From NCBI RefSeq assembly GCF_036417845.1, contig NC_089979.1:115477415-115541414 (forward strand): a DNA stretch of 64,000 nt, given 5' to 3'. A program made the position numbers and the translations under genes. The notes under the pieces were generated by a model. The model made no database searches. It was not told where the DNA came from and saw only the letters and a program-made list of their open reading frames with translations. Shown here one piece after another: positions 41,354-53,900 of the stretch. This stretch comes from Apteryx mantelli. Lineage: Eukaryota; Chordata; Aves; Apterygiformes; Apterygidae. Within the stretch, counting starts at the first letter, position 1. Each line of letters starts with the position of its first letter.

Positions 41354-41395
41354 AAAGTATCTAAATAGATACTTTCCACATAAAGTGGAAAGTAT
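41354..41395. repeat. Two overlapping inverted repeats
   Basis: AAAGTATCTA and TAGATACTTT (10-bp arms, 2-base loop, 41354-41375) overlap ATACTTTCCAC and GTGGAAAGTAT (11-bp arms, 5-base loop, 41369-41395). Both arm pairs are perfect, and the middle segment can pair with either side but not both. Confidence 0.85.
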
Positions 41396-44111
41396 TAAAA
41401 AAAAAAATCAGAAATATTTATTTCCCTTCTAACTAGACAGGGATGTACAGGGATTTATTTATCACTGGAGCTGTGAGGTGGAGGGGCCATGCTCAGGTTC
41501 TCCCCTTCAACATCTGCCCAATTCAACTTCGCAGCCAACCCTGCCTCCCCCCAGGATCCAGGTTTCTTGCCTGGCAGGTAGTATGCCACCGGGCTGCGCA
41601 ATGAGAGCAACCATCGAGCTCCCACAGGCCTCTTGGGAAGATCTGAAAATATTTTTTCTTTTCCCTCTCATGGGAAAAATGCCAGAGCCCATACGCCCCA
41701 GCGCCACAGGCAGAGGCCGTCAGCATAAACACAAGCATTTTCTGGCAAGGAAGAGCACCTTTGAGGTGCCTGCCCTTGGAGGTAGGCACCTCTAGCTGTC
41801 AACAGAAAAGAAAGCAACTCACTGCGTCCACATAAGCATTTTAAAATTCTGGATTTTATGCAGTTCAGCCTCACGCAGCCAGCTAGTCCTGGCTTCTGTT
41901 GCCTTTGTCTGGGCAAGTAAATAACTTAAATAAATACAACTCCTTCTTCGACCCAAGTATTCTGTAGCAAGTTCTTCTGGTTTATTCTCTGCTTTCCCCC
42001 AAAGCTGCATACTCATTTCAGAAAATGCCGTCTCCAGGTGCTTTTTTTTTGGGGGGGGAGGGATGACAAAAACTTCCTCTGACAGGAAAATGTCATTTAG
42101 ATAGATCACAAATCACATTTGCTAAGGCCGGGGGAGCAATGGAATGAGAATTTCACTCCTCAGACATACACCGGTCAGAGGTCATGGCAAAGTCATACCT
42201 GTTATACCATCTTCCACTTGCCCTTCCAAAAAACTCCACCAAAACAGTCCAGAAAACTCCAAAAACGGTCTTCCCAATTACCACCTTGCTGTTCCGCTGT
42301 GCCTGGTGCTGTGCCTTGTCCTAAATGTGCCCTGCAGGACAATTCTGCCGTTGGGGCTTTCTGGGAACTCTTCAGAGCCCCTCCAGGGATCCTCCATGCA
42401 GAAAGACCTATTCACGAAGATCTCCTCAGCTCAAACAATTTTGGATATTCAGCTGACATATTTGTCTTTTTGGGGTGTACTGGGTGACTATGTATGAGAA
42501 GAGAATAAAGAGTTACTTCCACACTGCATGTGAGGACTGCTTCTGGCAGCACTCAGTCTCACCTTGCTTCCAGCTCCCAAGTGGAAAAATACATATATTT
42601 CAGCTCTGTAAATGTGCAGAAGCAATGAATCTGAACTACAGCAATAGGCGAGCAATCAACCTCCAGATAAAATGAAGGGGAAAATTTTATGCAGCAGTCT
42701 TCTGAGAATGCTGCTTTCATGAGATATTAACATTTCTGAGCTGCCATTTAGGTAACAAACATTTGGATTCCACGTGCAACCCACTAACGTCCATGGTATT
42801 TACATCAGATACAAAGGGCTAACATTGTCCCCAAAACACTGATTCTAGAGCTATCGACAAAGTGCAGATAGGAACCCTCAGCTACGAAGCCCAGTGGTTG
42901 CTTTCACTAGCCTGGGCAACAAAACAGTGATCCTTTGGGAAGACAATTTCATTAGGTGAGAGGCTCGGAGTCCCCAGCCTAGAGAAATGTCTCATTCCCA
43001 ACAGTCACAGCTAATGCCAAGAGGAGATGGATAATTTAGGGAACTCCTTCCAAGGCCAAAGAAGGATTTATCTTCACCTATGTGAACTATGGAGACAAAA
43101 TATTTTATTACGGTTTATTATTTTCAGTCATTTTGAGTCAAATAATTTTAGTTTACAATATTTTTCCTAAAGATTAATAGCAACAGTGAACATACACAGG
43201 ATAAGCCTGTGTGTGCATGAGAAGACTGCTGTGTGAAGGGTGTTTTCTTCTACTCAGACTTCCCACCCATTAAAATGTCGGGAAAAAAAAACAGTAGTAG
43301 TTAACAGTAGTAGTTGATCAACATTTTATGTAACAAAAAGATCAGTTATCCAACATTTTTCAGTATCAAACCCTGAAATTTTTTCATTTTTCATTTTCTA
43401 TAACAACTGTATTAAAAATCAATACAAAATGTTTTCACCCAATTGAAATAGCCGTTTGCAAAAAGAGCATCTCAGGGAGCTTACAACCCACATGTACAGA
43501 TCAACAAAAGCAAGAAACTAGATACAAAGCATATAATGGAAACACAACTCCCTTCCTACTTGTCTTTGTCAGTGTTGCACTATAAGTATCCGTGCTCTTT
43601 AAATGTAGTATACTGTGGGGGGATCATATAGCTTTCTAGAAAAATATGTCTATTTAGTGTATTTTGTATTAAACAGCTTGCTACATTTATAGATCTAATA
43701 GGGGATTGCATTAGTGTTCACACACTCTAAACAGCACTCCCAGGACTAATTTTGTGTTGAGGGATACACCAGAACATTTGCAGGCACAAACAGATGGGTC
43801 CACTTCTTGATTTTATCACTGTCTTTTTGTTTGTTTGCCATGCCAGACTGCTCTGCTGCATAAGATCTAAGTACCTACTCCTTAGTCTAACAATTCCCAA
43901 AATAGGAGACAGAAGGCCAATGTAAAATCAATTTTATCCAGTATTTATGACAGTATTTGGACTCCATAATACTAATATTTAGAGTCTGACAAAACTATAA
44001 ATAACATTGCAACCAGAAAGGTTTGGGAATCACTGCTCTGAACACTGCTTTAACATGCCAGCAAGAAGATTCAAAGGTACTAATTAAATATGATACAGAT
44101 GGTAGCAAGCT

Positions 44112-44792
44112 TTTATTTTGTAAAGTAAAAATCCAGCACATACACAGTTACAATTCTAGGTCTGTTTAAGTTCACAGCTTAGGAAAATTTTCCAATGGCA
44201 TAGCTATCATTTGCGTGTTCTGTAATTTGCAAATCAGAGTTCCTGCTGGCAAATATTCATGTGAATTGGTTCGGTTACTGGAAAGAGTGTTCCTGCCTTC
44301 CAGAAGGAACTGGGGTCAATCTCTGACAATTTTTACAGATTATTTTCATGGGAAATATTTTCTGATTTATTCTCTTGCAGAAATATTTTTAAATACAAAA
44401 GATCTTTTAAAATTCTTTTAAGAGCACCCTGTAAGTTTTCTCCTTACCATCCATCCAAGTGACTGTGTATCGTTCAATAATGACTTCCGATCTTTAATAT
44501 AAAAATAAACCACATGGTTCACAAAACCATGTTTGGCAGTACACTCTATCGGTTTATAAATCCCATCTTGAGGCACTTAACACTGTTTGTTTGTTTGTTT
44601 TTTAACATACCTAACAATTCCAAATGAAAATCTCTTCCCATTTTAACAGTCTACCCAGCATGTATGCACCAGCACACACATGTATATACACCTCATCTGC
44701 GTGCTAACCTTTCAGAAACGCTTGCTTAAACCCCTTCCAGGACAGATGCAATCTAACAGCCGGTCAGCTCAATAACCTTCCTTTTCTTAGCT
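44112..44792 (-). other. FKBP9: Probable FKBP9 3' untranslated region
   Basis: Minus-strand sequence after the FKBP9 stop. AATAAA on the minus strand (TTTATT on plus) occurs at 44366-44371 and 44112-44117, giving candidate poly(A) signals about 420 and 680 bases after the stop. More distal TTTATT sequences exist near 43.1 kb, so the true end is uncertain. Confidence 0.4.
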
Positions 44793-44975
44793 TTACAGTT
44801 CATCGTGTTCCTCTTTGGCCTCTTGGTCTTTTAGCTTGAATTCTTCAGCTGTAACTTTACCGTTTCCATCCCGGTCCTGATTGGTGAACATATTTTTAAC
44901 AATCTTTTCAAAATCAAAACCTGGAGCTAGTTTTCCTTTGCCAGAATTGACTTGAGCTTGAATGTACTCTGAAAA
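44793..44975 (-). CDS. FKBP9: FKBP9 coding exon 10 (EF-hand 2, HDEL, stop)
   Basis: Residues 525-584, beginning [15 protein letters not shown]. The second EF loop is [12 protein letters not shown] (558-569), with canonical ligands at positions 1, 3, 5 and 12. The end is KEEHDEL, an ER-retrieval signal. The acceptor is CACCTAG. A second AG seven bases further in (TTTTCAG) would shift the frame and is rejected. Two extra Glu precede HDEL compared with human. Confidence 0.97.
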   Translation of the reverse strand, partial: FSEYIQAQVNSGKGKLAPGFDFEKIVKNMFTNQDRDGNGKVTAEEFKLKDQEAKEEHDEL

Positions 44976-47900
44976 CTAGGTGGAGGGAAAGGGGGAGAAA
45001 AACAGCTCACAATGAAACAGATATTTAAAACTGAACAGATGTTTACAAAACAAGTATTTATTTGCTGTTGACTATTTAGCCTTTTACTGCTTATTATTAA
45101 GTGTGCATAAAAATGCCCTGTTACTGTCCTATAAAGCTTACAACCTAAACTGGACTAATTAGGACAGACACATGAGGTTAAATCACACTATCCAGAGCTC
45201 AACAGGAGTTTTTGCATTTATTCCAATGGATCCTGGATTTTATTCACGAGATAAGTCATTTTTCCTAATTTAGGAGGAAGATGGGTTGAACAGAAAGAGT
45301 GACTTAGGAACAGACCTATATGGAGAGAGCACGGTTTAGTTCTGCGTGCTGATTCAAGAAGCTCAACCTGTAAAACAGACACCCACCTACATCTTACAAG
45401 GAACAACACAAAAGAAAAAAAGAATGAAACCAAAAGATGAGAGTTAAAGTATAAGGATACCATGCAATTAATTAAAAGTAGTTTCAGGCATTATGCCTTC
45501 CACTCAATTCCCATGGGCTTTGGCTGGGAGTGGGAGAAGGGGGAAAGAGGGAAGAAAAAGTTACAGGCAAGATTTCCCTAAAAATCCTTCTCCTGCTACA
45601 AATGCTGAAGTTGTTCAAGGTAATCAGACAGCATCTGACAGAAGTCATGCCGGCTGGCTTGCCAAAAAACAGAAAACCCACAATCGATCAATCACAATTT
45701 TTCCAGTTAATGTAGTCTCTGGTGTTACTCGTCAAATAAGCTTCAGCAATGAGGGACATTTCTAACATTTCTTTTACACGTTTTAGGCCAAGCATCCTCT
45801 CACATCTCCTTTGCTCCTCCTTCTCCTCCTGCTAAGTGACCAGAAGGATGTGGGTATCAGTCACATCCCAACTCACTCATTCTCTGGACTGGAGAAAAAC
45901 TCTTATCTTCTCTGCAAGGGCAGGAGTGGAGGTAAATGCAAAGATGGAGAAAGAAGGAAAACAAGGAGGTGTGAGAGAGTGACAAGAAGAGGGAAAAACA
46001 AGTGAAAGGCAGCTCACACTATTCTTTAGGTCCGCAGCCTGCACCTTGGGGGCTGCACGCAGCATTACTCCAACGAGGAAGGACACGGAACCAAAAGGTG
46101 AGAGACAGGTGACAAAGTTGACTGGAGGAGAGACTAAAAACCAGAACTCCTTGAGAAAATGGAGAGGAAATAAGGTGGAGGTTTACATAATCAGAGGTGG
46201 TATGGCAAAGGGAAGTGACTTTTCATTAGGGCACTCAACGAAATTCTCAGGCAGCAGACTTGAAAAGCAAGCACGAAAGGACTTGTTCACACGGCATACA
46301 AGTCACCTGTGGAAGGAGCAGCCATGGGCACTGCTCAGCTCCAGAAGTGACTAGACAGTTCCTGGATGCAGTGCTGCAAGCTCGGCCTTGGCCCAGGAAT
46401 TTTCTGTAACAGTCTAATTAACAGACACTGTGAAGGCTGATGTGGTGAAGGACAACTGAATACTAACCCCGCCTCTTCTACCTGTTCCCTAAATACCTGT
46501 TGTTGACCACAGAAGGAGACCAAAACACTAAATGCTCTTAAGCAGTATGGCCATTCCTATACTTCATTTTTCTTTTTAGTTCCATCTCCAAAACTAAATA
46601 ATCATATTTTAATTTGACACACTGGTTTCCTGTTAATTTGACAACCACAACCATACGCAAAGCTTAAAAAAAAAAAGAAAAAAAAGGAGAGCACGAGAGA
46701 GAGAGAACGAGAGAGACCCCGTTCTTTAACATCTTTGAGTACCTCGGTGACGGTGCTAGGAGAAAATCACTGCGAGTGTTTTCATCGCCTTGGCTTACCT
46801 CTTCCAGAAGAACCTTTCCATCATGATTCTGGTCTATTTCCTCAAAGAGGTTGGGAGAGACTTCGCCATTCCAAACAAACATGTACCCTTCAGGCAAGCC
46901 AGACACCAGTTCCAGCAGCTCAATGTCAAAAACTAAGACAGCACTACCAGGCACTTCTCCTTCTGTCACAACAAACAGCAAGGAGAGGTATTTATCCTTG
47001 CTTACCCTGATCTCCCATTGACCACTCTCTCACTGATCTTGCCTTACATCTCTTACATTATCCTTTTCCACTACCCACTATCCTTTTCACTCAGAATAAA
47101 ATGTCTCTTCCCGCTCCACCAGGTGCTTCTCTACTGTGATCCAAGCCCACCAAACCTTCCTGTTCACCGCAGCGGGGGCTGGATCAGGCCACACACGAAC
47201 AGCATGGTGGGAGTAGATGGATGCAGTATTTGGATGTAAGATAGATGTACAAGATATAGTATGCACACATATATCATGTGCACAGTATGCTGATCATGAG
47301 ACAAAGGCAGAGCAAGAGACAAACATAATATGACCAGCACGTCAGTCCCTTAGCTTTGATTCACAAAAGGCACACTTGCACATGTTTTAACTTTAAACCA
47401 CTTATGCATATTCCCTGGAATAGGGATTATTTCCAGTATCACAGTTTAAATAAATTTCAGTTCAATTGTTCTGATAAGCATTTAATATAAAGGAATATTT
47501 TATAACAAAACTGCATCCTTTTGTCTTTAATCTCACAGACTAAGAATTGTGGGAAAGAATTGATTTTCCTTTATCTCCCTGCTGCATACGTTGCAGCTGT
47601 ATACCCAGCCTCTACTGACAGATACAACAGTGTCTCAACAGCCTGGTATATTAGCTCACTGAAACCAGGCAAGGAGTTTAACTTATCCTTTTTTTTTTAA
47701 AAAAAAAGTCACCTATAAATTCTGTCCAGTAGCAAATAAGTGGTAATCTCTTCAGATATGTAGGAATATACCAAAACACTAATAATCATGCAACGTTTCA
47801 GACCATGTATATCTAATGCCATCTGAATGATGCCAAATATCTAAGACAGGTATGTTTAATGTTTTTTAAACATAACAGATTGGGGTTTCATTTTATAAGC

Positions 47901-50900
47901 TAAGTTTCAATTTTTTTTAATTGTATATAATTATGCAATGTTATATAACAGTAGAAAATGTTGCATATTTATGACACTCATAATTTTTCATTCTTAATTT
48001 TTATGAAAGCCAGGTAAAAGTGAAAACACTTATTTACTTCTTCTCACAAGTTAATTTTCTGTTAAGCTTGATGCATGATGCCTAACAAAGAACCTTTACA
48101 AAATACAAACTGTTCTTGAGGTATTCGAAGAACAGACCAATTTGTGCAACTGTTCCCATCCAAACCAGAGTTTGTGGATCTTGGTGATCTCCTAACAGAC
48201 TCCTTTCCTTCAAAACTTTTAACTCAGAAGGCTAGTAACAACCCCACATAGTGGGAACTGAAAATTCTTGTCATTTCTGTGTTTGTTTTTTTTAATTATT
48301 GCTGTCCCTATCATTGAAAATCGATAGTCTCAATGCTGTAAAACAGGGATTCTCAAACTGCCTTAAAAGTGTTACTGTTGGTGTTTCAACAGCACTGATA
48401 CACTGTTTTACATCTTACATTCAGTTCAGGTGGTTTTTGAGTTTTCAGTCTTCTTTGTATTTTCTAACATGTTAGTGCAGAATGGTTAGTGCCCCTTTAG
48501 TTTTGTTTCCTACATAGCACATTGCATGTCCAAGCGTGAGTACCTAATTCCTAATCTGTGAAAACAGTGTTTACTTCTCTCTGCACCACTGGAGTGCCTG
48601 GCACTTTCTGTTTTGACAGTGCAACATTACTGGGGGCATGAGAGTGTTCCCCTTGGAACTGGGACAATCTTTACATTGGCACAGAATAATAATAATGACT
48701 TAAAATGCAACAAAAACAGTATCTTCATTTCATCAGGGAGGGGTTGGCTAAAATAATGAAATAAAAAAACTCTAAAATTCCCCATTCCAGTATCTAAGTG
48801 ATGTCTCTATTATTAAAGTCACCTTGAGTTCCAATGCATAGCAAGAAACAAGACATGCATCACATGTATTTCAGTTACTCAAAAGATAGTAAGTGGATGT
48901 GCATTAGGTTTTACTTACCAACTCCATCTTCTCCATACCCCAGATGAGGTGGAATAACAACTGTTCGCCGTTCTCCGACACACATATCTTGAAGGCCCAT
49001 GTCCATCCCCACCACCACCTGTCCAGATCCTAGAACTATGTTGTAGGTCTTGCCAAGACTAAGCCTGGGAGTGGTGAAGAAAAAATAAATTTAAAAAAGC
49101 AACATATAAGAGAGTTTCTCTGGCTTAAAATTACCACACAAATAGCAGTTTTTAATTAGTGTCCTGCCACTGCCAAAAATTAACTTCATGCCCGATGCTC
49201 TGTTCTACCAAGCAGTTACCTAGAGTTGTTCTCAAGGTAGCAAGTCACAGTCAACGCCAACAGAGGGGTCCCTATTGTCAACAAGGACTGGCCAAGTCCT
49301 CCAGTATTAAAATTTTAGGCTTCTTGAATTAAATCCAATTAATATCATTAATCCTGCCAATTAAACCTCCAAAGTTTTTTATCTTTAAACAAGGACTTTT
49401 TGCCTTGCAAATATTTTTAACTAATGAAGCTGGGTTTTTAGCATATCTAAAAATTCCAGATGTACATTTGTTCCAGAACTACAAAGCTGTAAGAATCTGG
49501 GTATATTTACATGTGTCAGTCATCCCTTTAACTAAATCATTCACTATAATGTACCAGTCACTTAAGAACTAGTCATTTAACCATGACACCTTTGAAGTAT
49601 AAGAATACTACCGCTATTTAACCATAGTATATTGTGAATTATGCCTTGCTGCTGGTGTCTTATCTCTAAAATAAGAAATTAGCAAAAGTTAAAATCCCAG
49701 AAGTTAAACATATATTGTGATTCTAAAGAGCGTGCTGTGTTACGACTTGTTACTTGGTATATGTCACAACAGCAGGATGCTTTCTTTTGTTAGTCTGCTT
49801 TCTTTGGTTATTTGACTTGATTGTACCATTGCAGGAGATTCCTGTACCACAGAATATTATTTGGAAGGAAAACAATTCAGTGGATAGGAAGGCAGCCTTA
49901 AAATCGGGAGCACAAGATTCACAATCTTTGTATCTCTAGATACAGACTAGACTGCTCTGAGTAAGTGACAAGCTCAACATCCCTTGGTTCTTGATGCAAG
50001 ATGAGATTTGAGCATTCCTGTCATACAAAAGGTGTTTTAAAGCTGAACACATTACTTGTATACATACTATCACATCATGTGCTTCAATGTAAGCCAGATT
50101 TTCAGCTCTGCAAGCTATTGTGTACACTGTGAAAACTATGACCTGCTTGCTATATTAATTATATTGTTTAAAAATAGCTTTTTCCAAATTCCTATCCAAA
50201 AATAAAATACAATATTATTTAGATGACAACTGCTATCCAAAAGATGAAGGCAGAAACAAGAAGCTAGCAAAAGTATACTTGCAGCTGCAGTAAACAGTGC
50301 TGTGGGTTCAAGGCAGTTGAATATGAAATACGTTTCATATCACAAAAGCAAGCAAGACCAACCAGGAAGGAGCAAGGTTGTCAGGCAAAGTGTTTCAATT
50401 GCTCTTTGAATGAGGAGAGAGAAGGACTGGCAGCAATCTCTGCTTTCCTCATAAACCTACCATCAACAGGAAGAAGGAAGAGGAACATTATGGTCCCAGC
50501 CATCATCTAGCCCTCTAATAGTTTCTCCATGCTGACCTTTATTGCAGCCACGCAATACAAGAAAACTAGCACTTGTGTGAGGTAGAGACACAGTGGTGAC
50601 CATTTCCTGTACAGACACTCAAGCCAGCTCAAACAAAACCACACTGAGTACCTCTGCCAGACCTCTTAGGAGCACCGAATCAGGACAGAGTGCAAATCCC
50701 ACCCAAGAAACCGAATAAACTCGGAAAGTTCATTCATGTTGAGCCCTGTGATATTCCAGTACGACTTGCCCAGATACCTGAATTAGCCCATTTAAACAAA
50801 CCACCACGCACACAACCTGTTTCATCACTCTGCCTGCACTTTATGTTCCTTTCTAACATATTCCAATACCCTCTTTGTTCTCAATTCTCTCTTTAAGCTA

Positions 50901-53900
50901 TGATAGACTGTCTCTTTATTTTCCTCCTCCTATATGTCTTAGGTAGGCAGACATGAAAAATATATTCTAATATAAATAATCAATTTTTGACACAAAAATG
51001 CTTTCTTCCCCTCCAGCCTGCTTTGCAGGTTATTCATTCTGCTTTCACAGCTACAAGGGACATTTTCTTTACCAGGGACTTTACTTACGTCGAGTCTAGC
51101 AAAGTACCGTCCAGGAGTGAAGCATTGTAGTGATACTTCAAGTAATCTCCCTTCTTGCTCAGTATGGTGCAGTTGGAAGGTTTATAGTTAACGGTAATGC
51201 TGACCGAATCTGACGGGTTGTGGAAGTCAACCACATGGATGTCAAAGACCAGCACTGCAGATCCTGGAATCTTTCCTAAATAGGAAGCAAATTAAGCAAG
51301 GAGAAAAAGAAATGGCACCCAGACAGGTTTATGATGACCAGGTGTTGCACCCTGTAAGAATATATATTTCCACTATGTCTGCTACTGACTGATTTTGCTC
51401 TTCCTTCTCATGATGAGAGGATTGCATCTCTTCTACGTGCAGCATAGATGCAGGCTGCATCCAGTGTTGGAAAGAGAACTTGTGGGAAAAGCAATAAATA
51501 TGCACTCAGTTCAGCAATGAAGGAAAACATTTTCATCATTCTGAATTAAAAAATTATGCAGAAATGAAGCAATAAGCATACATTTCCTGTGATCATCCTA
51601 AATGACTGATTTCTGTTTCATGTACCAACTCATTACTGATCAGCAAAATTCTCACAGGATTTCTCATGCTTCGAGGAATGCTCTTGTGCCTAAAAGGTTA
51701 TATTTCTTGAAAATATCCTGAGAGCAAGCAACTTCTTTCCCCCCTTCCCAGGAAAATGTGCAATTGCATTATCAGCAATGGCAGATACATCCAGACCCAA
51801 CAATCGGTTTTGGTGGTTGAAAAGTCTAATTCCCAAATCACCATAATAGAATTTCAATAGAATTCACCAAAAAGAATCTTTTCTTATAATATGTCACTTT
51901 TCCCATATAACATCCCAGGAGGTAACTTTTGAAACTCCAGCCATAAAATTGTGATTGGTTAGAAGGATTAACATATTCTACCTCTCTCAACACTCTTAAG
52001 TATCAATGAGTTTTCCCAAAGGAATTTTAATTGTATGTTATACATACACACATGCTTTGCTGTTACATGCATCCACTGTTTATAGAAGCAACTTAGGAGT
52101 CCACAAAACCTGTGGCTGTGAAAGGAATGGGGAAGAATACTTAACACAATGAATTCCTTTAATGTACAGAGCTTGTTACGATATACAGGAAGGAAGATCT
52201 CACACTGCAGAGCTCCTAGCATCCAAGAACGAGTCTGTCCGAAACACTCATTATTCTAACGATTTCAGGTCACCAATTACATATGACATTGCCCTGCATT
52301 CTTATTGTCCTGCCTGTTAAGCTAATTAAAATAATTTTATAAATTCTGCGTGTAAACCTATCAGTTGCACATCCACCAAATAATAGCGTAATTCACAAGC
52401 CTTTCAAATGTGAAAAAAAGTGGAACAAATACTATCTACATACAACTGCACTGAGGAGCAAAGGAAACACCAATAATTGGGGAAGACGGTACTAAATGAA
52501 AAGTTAAACTCACCTCTTCCTTCTTCTCCATATCCAAGATGAGGAGGGATTATTATTCGTCTCTTTTCACCAATGCATATACCTAGCAAACCTTCATCCA
52601 TCCCAGCAATCACATAGCCTTTCCCGACGTAGGTGTCATATGTACGATTTCGCGAATAGCTGTGGAAAATATTTGCTTTTTAGCAGTGGCAGATGTGCTT
52701 GAGAAAATGCAGACTCTTGCAATGGGTCTGTGACACAATTCTATCACAATTCTTAAATGAGTTAAAGTCAAACACATGGTCATTAACTATCACTGGACGG
52801 GCACAACACAACCACCATGTTCAATGAATCCAGGCTACCACGTTTCATCAGTCACTAATGCATGGATTATTTATTAACCAATACAGGAACACTGGCAGTT
52901 TATTTACAAACATATTTCTACCACATACATGAAAAAAAATATGTCTATTTATATATTTTAAAATAAACGGAAATCATGTTTAAATAAATAACTAAAATCA
53001 AAAAGTTTTCTACTTTCAATTCCCCCCATCCCAACACTGCTTAAATAAGTGCTTACAAACTAGATATAGATTAGGTGACACCCTTCAGACTATCTCATTT
53101 TGCAACAACCACAACTATGTAGCTTAACTGCTCCAAGCCTAAGATGGGAAAAGTAGGTTCACCTGGGATGCATAGAAGAAAAATGAGTCACGACAACAGT
53201 ATCAATAATATCCCTCCCTTCTAAACTATGCCAATCACTTAAACATAGGTCGAAGGATCTGCTGCAACACCTCATGATAAAACAAAACAAGCCTACAACA
53301 ACAGATGATGTTTATTACAAAGGATGCAGCTGTGTTTTGCCTTTCTTCAAGCCATGTTACTTGGAGGCACAACTCAAAGCAGGAAACGCAGAAAGGTTTT
53401 AATTCAACTTTACTAGGTGATTCTGGGAAAGCATGAGGCCAGTACAGACCCTGACAAAATTCAGAGGCTTGTTCAACTGCTCTACATGTAGGCAGACCTG
53501 GCTGAGCTGCCTAGCAGCACTTCTGCAGTGCAATATGGCAGAGAAAAAAGAAAAGAATGAATGAAGATTATTAGAGCTCCCGACCCCAGCCATTAGCCAT
53601 GCTTTGGGCATGCTCCCGGTACCAGTGGGAAAGTTTTCCGGGCCAGCTCCAAGGCTTTCAATAGCTACTGTTAGCTGCTTTATCTCTCTTTGTATGACCT
53701 CCAGATTTGGCAGTGTGTCTTCATAGGCTTGTTAACCATTGGCCTTACTTGTAACTTCTGCAGGAAGCCAGGGAATGACAATCTAACCAATGAGCCCTAT
53801 GATCACTGTCAGCTCTTTAGATGATGTAGAGGCTGCTGTCTACAAAGCATTTATTACTATCTATTGACAACAACCCTTATATAAATACCACAGCCATCTC

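Larger units (their letters stand above)
36901..44111. other. Intergenic region between the convergent NT5C3A and FKBP9 genes
   Basis: No conserved protein-coding gene was recognised. The stretch contains a GC-rich island at about 38150-38870, an overlapping double hairpin at 41354-41395 and a few homopolymer runs, each listed separately. Open frames over 100 codons here occur on both strands of GC-rich sequence and resemble no known family. Confidence 0.65.

Noticed and set aside
44966-44977. CAG acceptor seven bases inside FKBP9 exon 10
   Set aside because: Its use would remove Phe-Ser and shift the reading frame. The CCTAG acceptor gives LLEE|FSEYI, matching the family.
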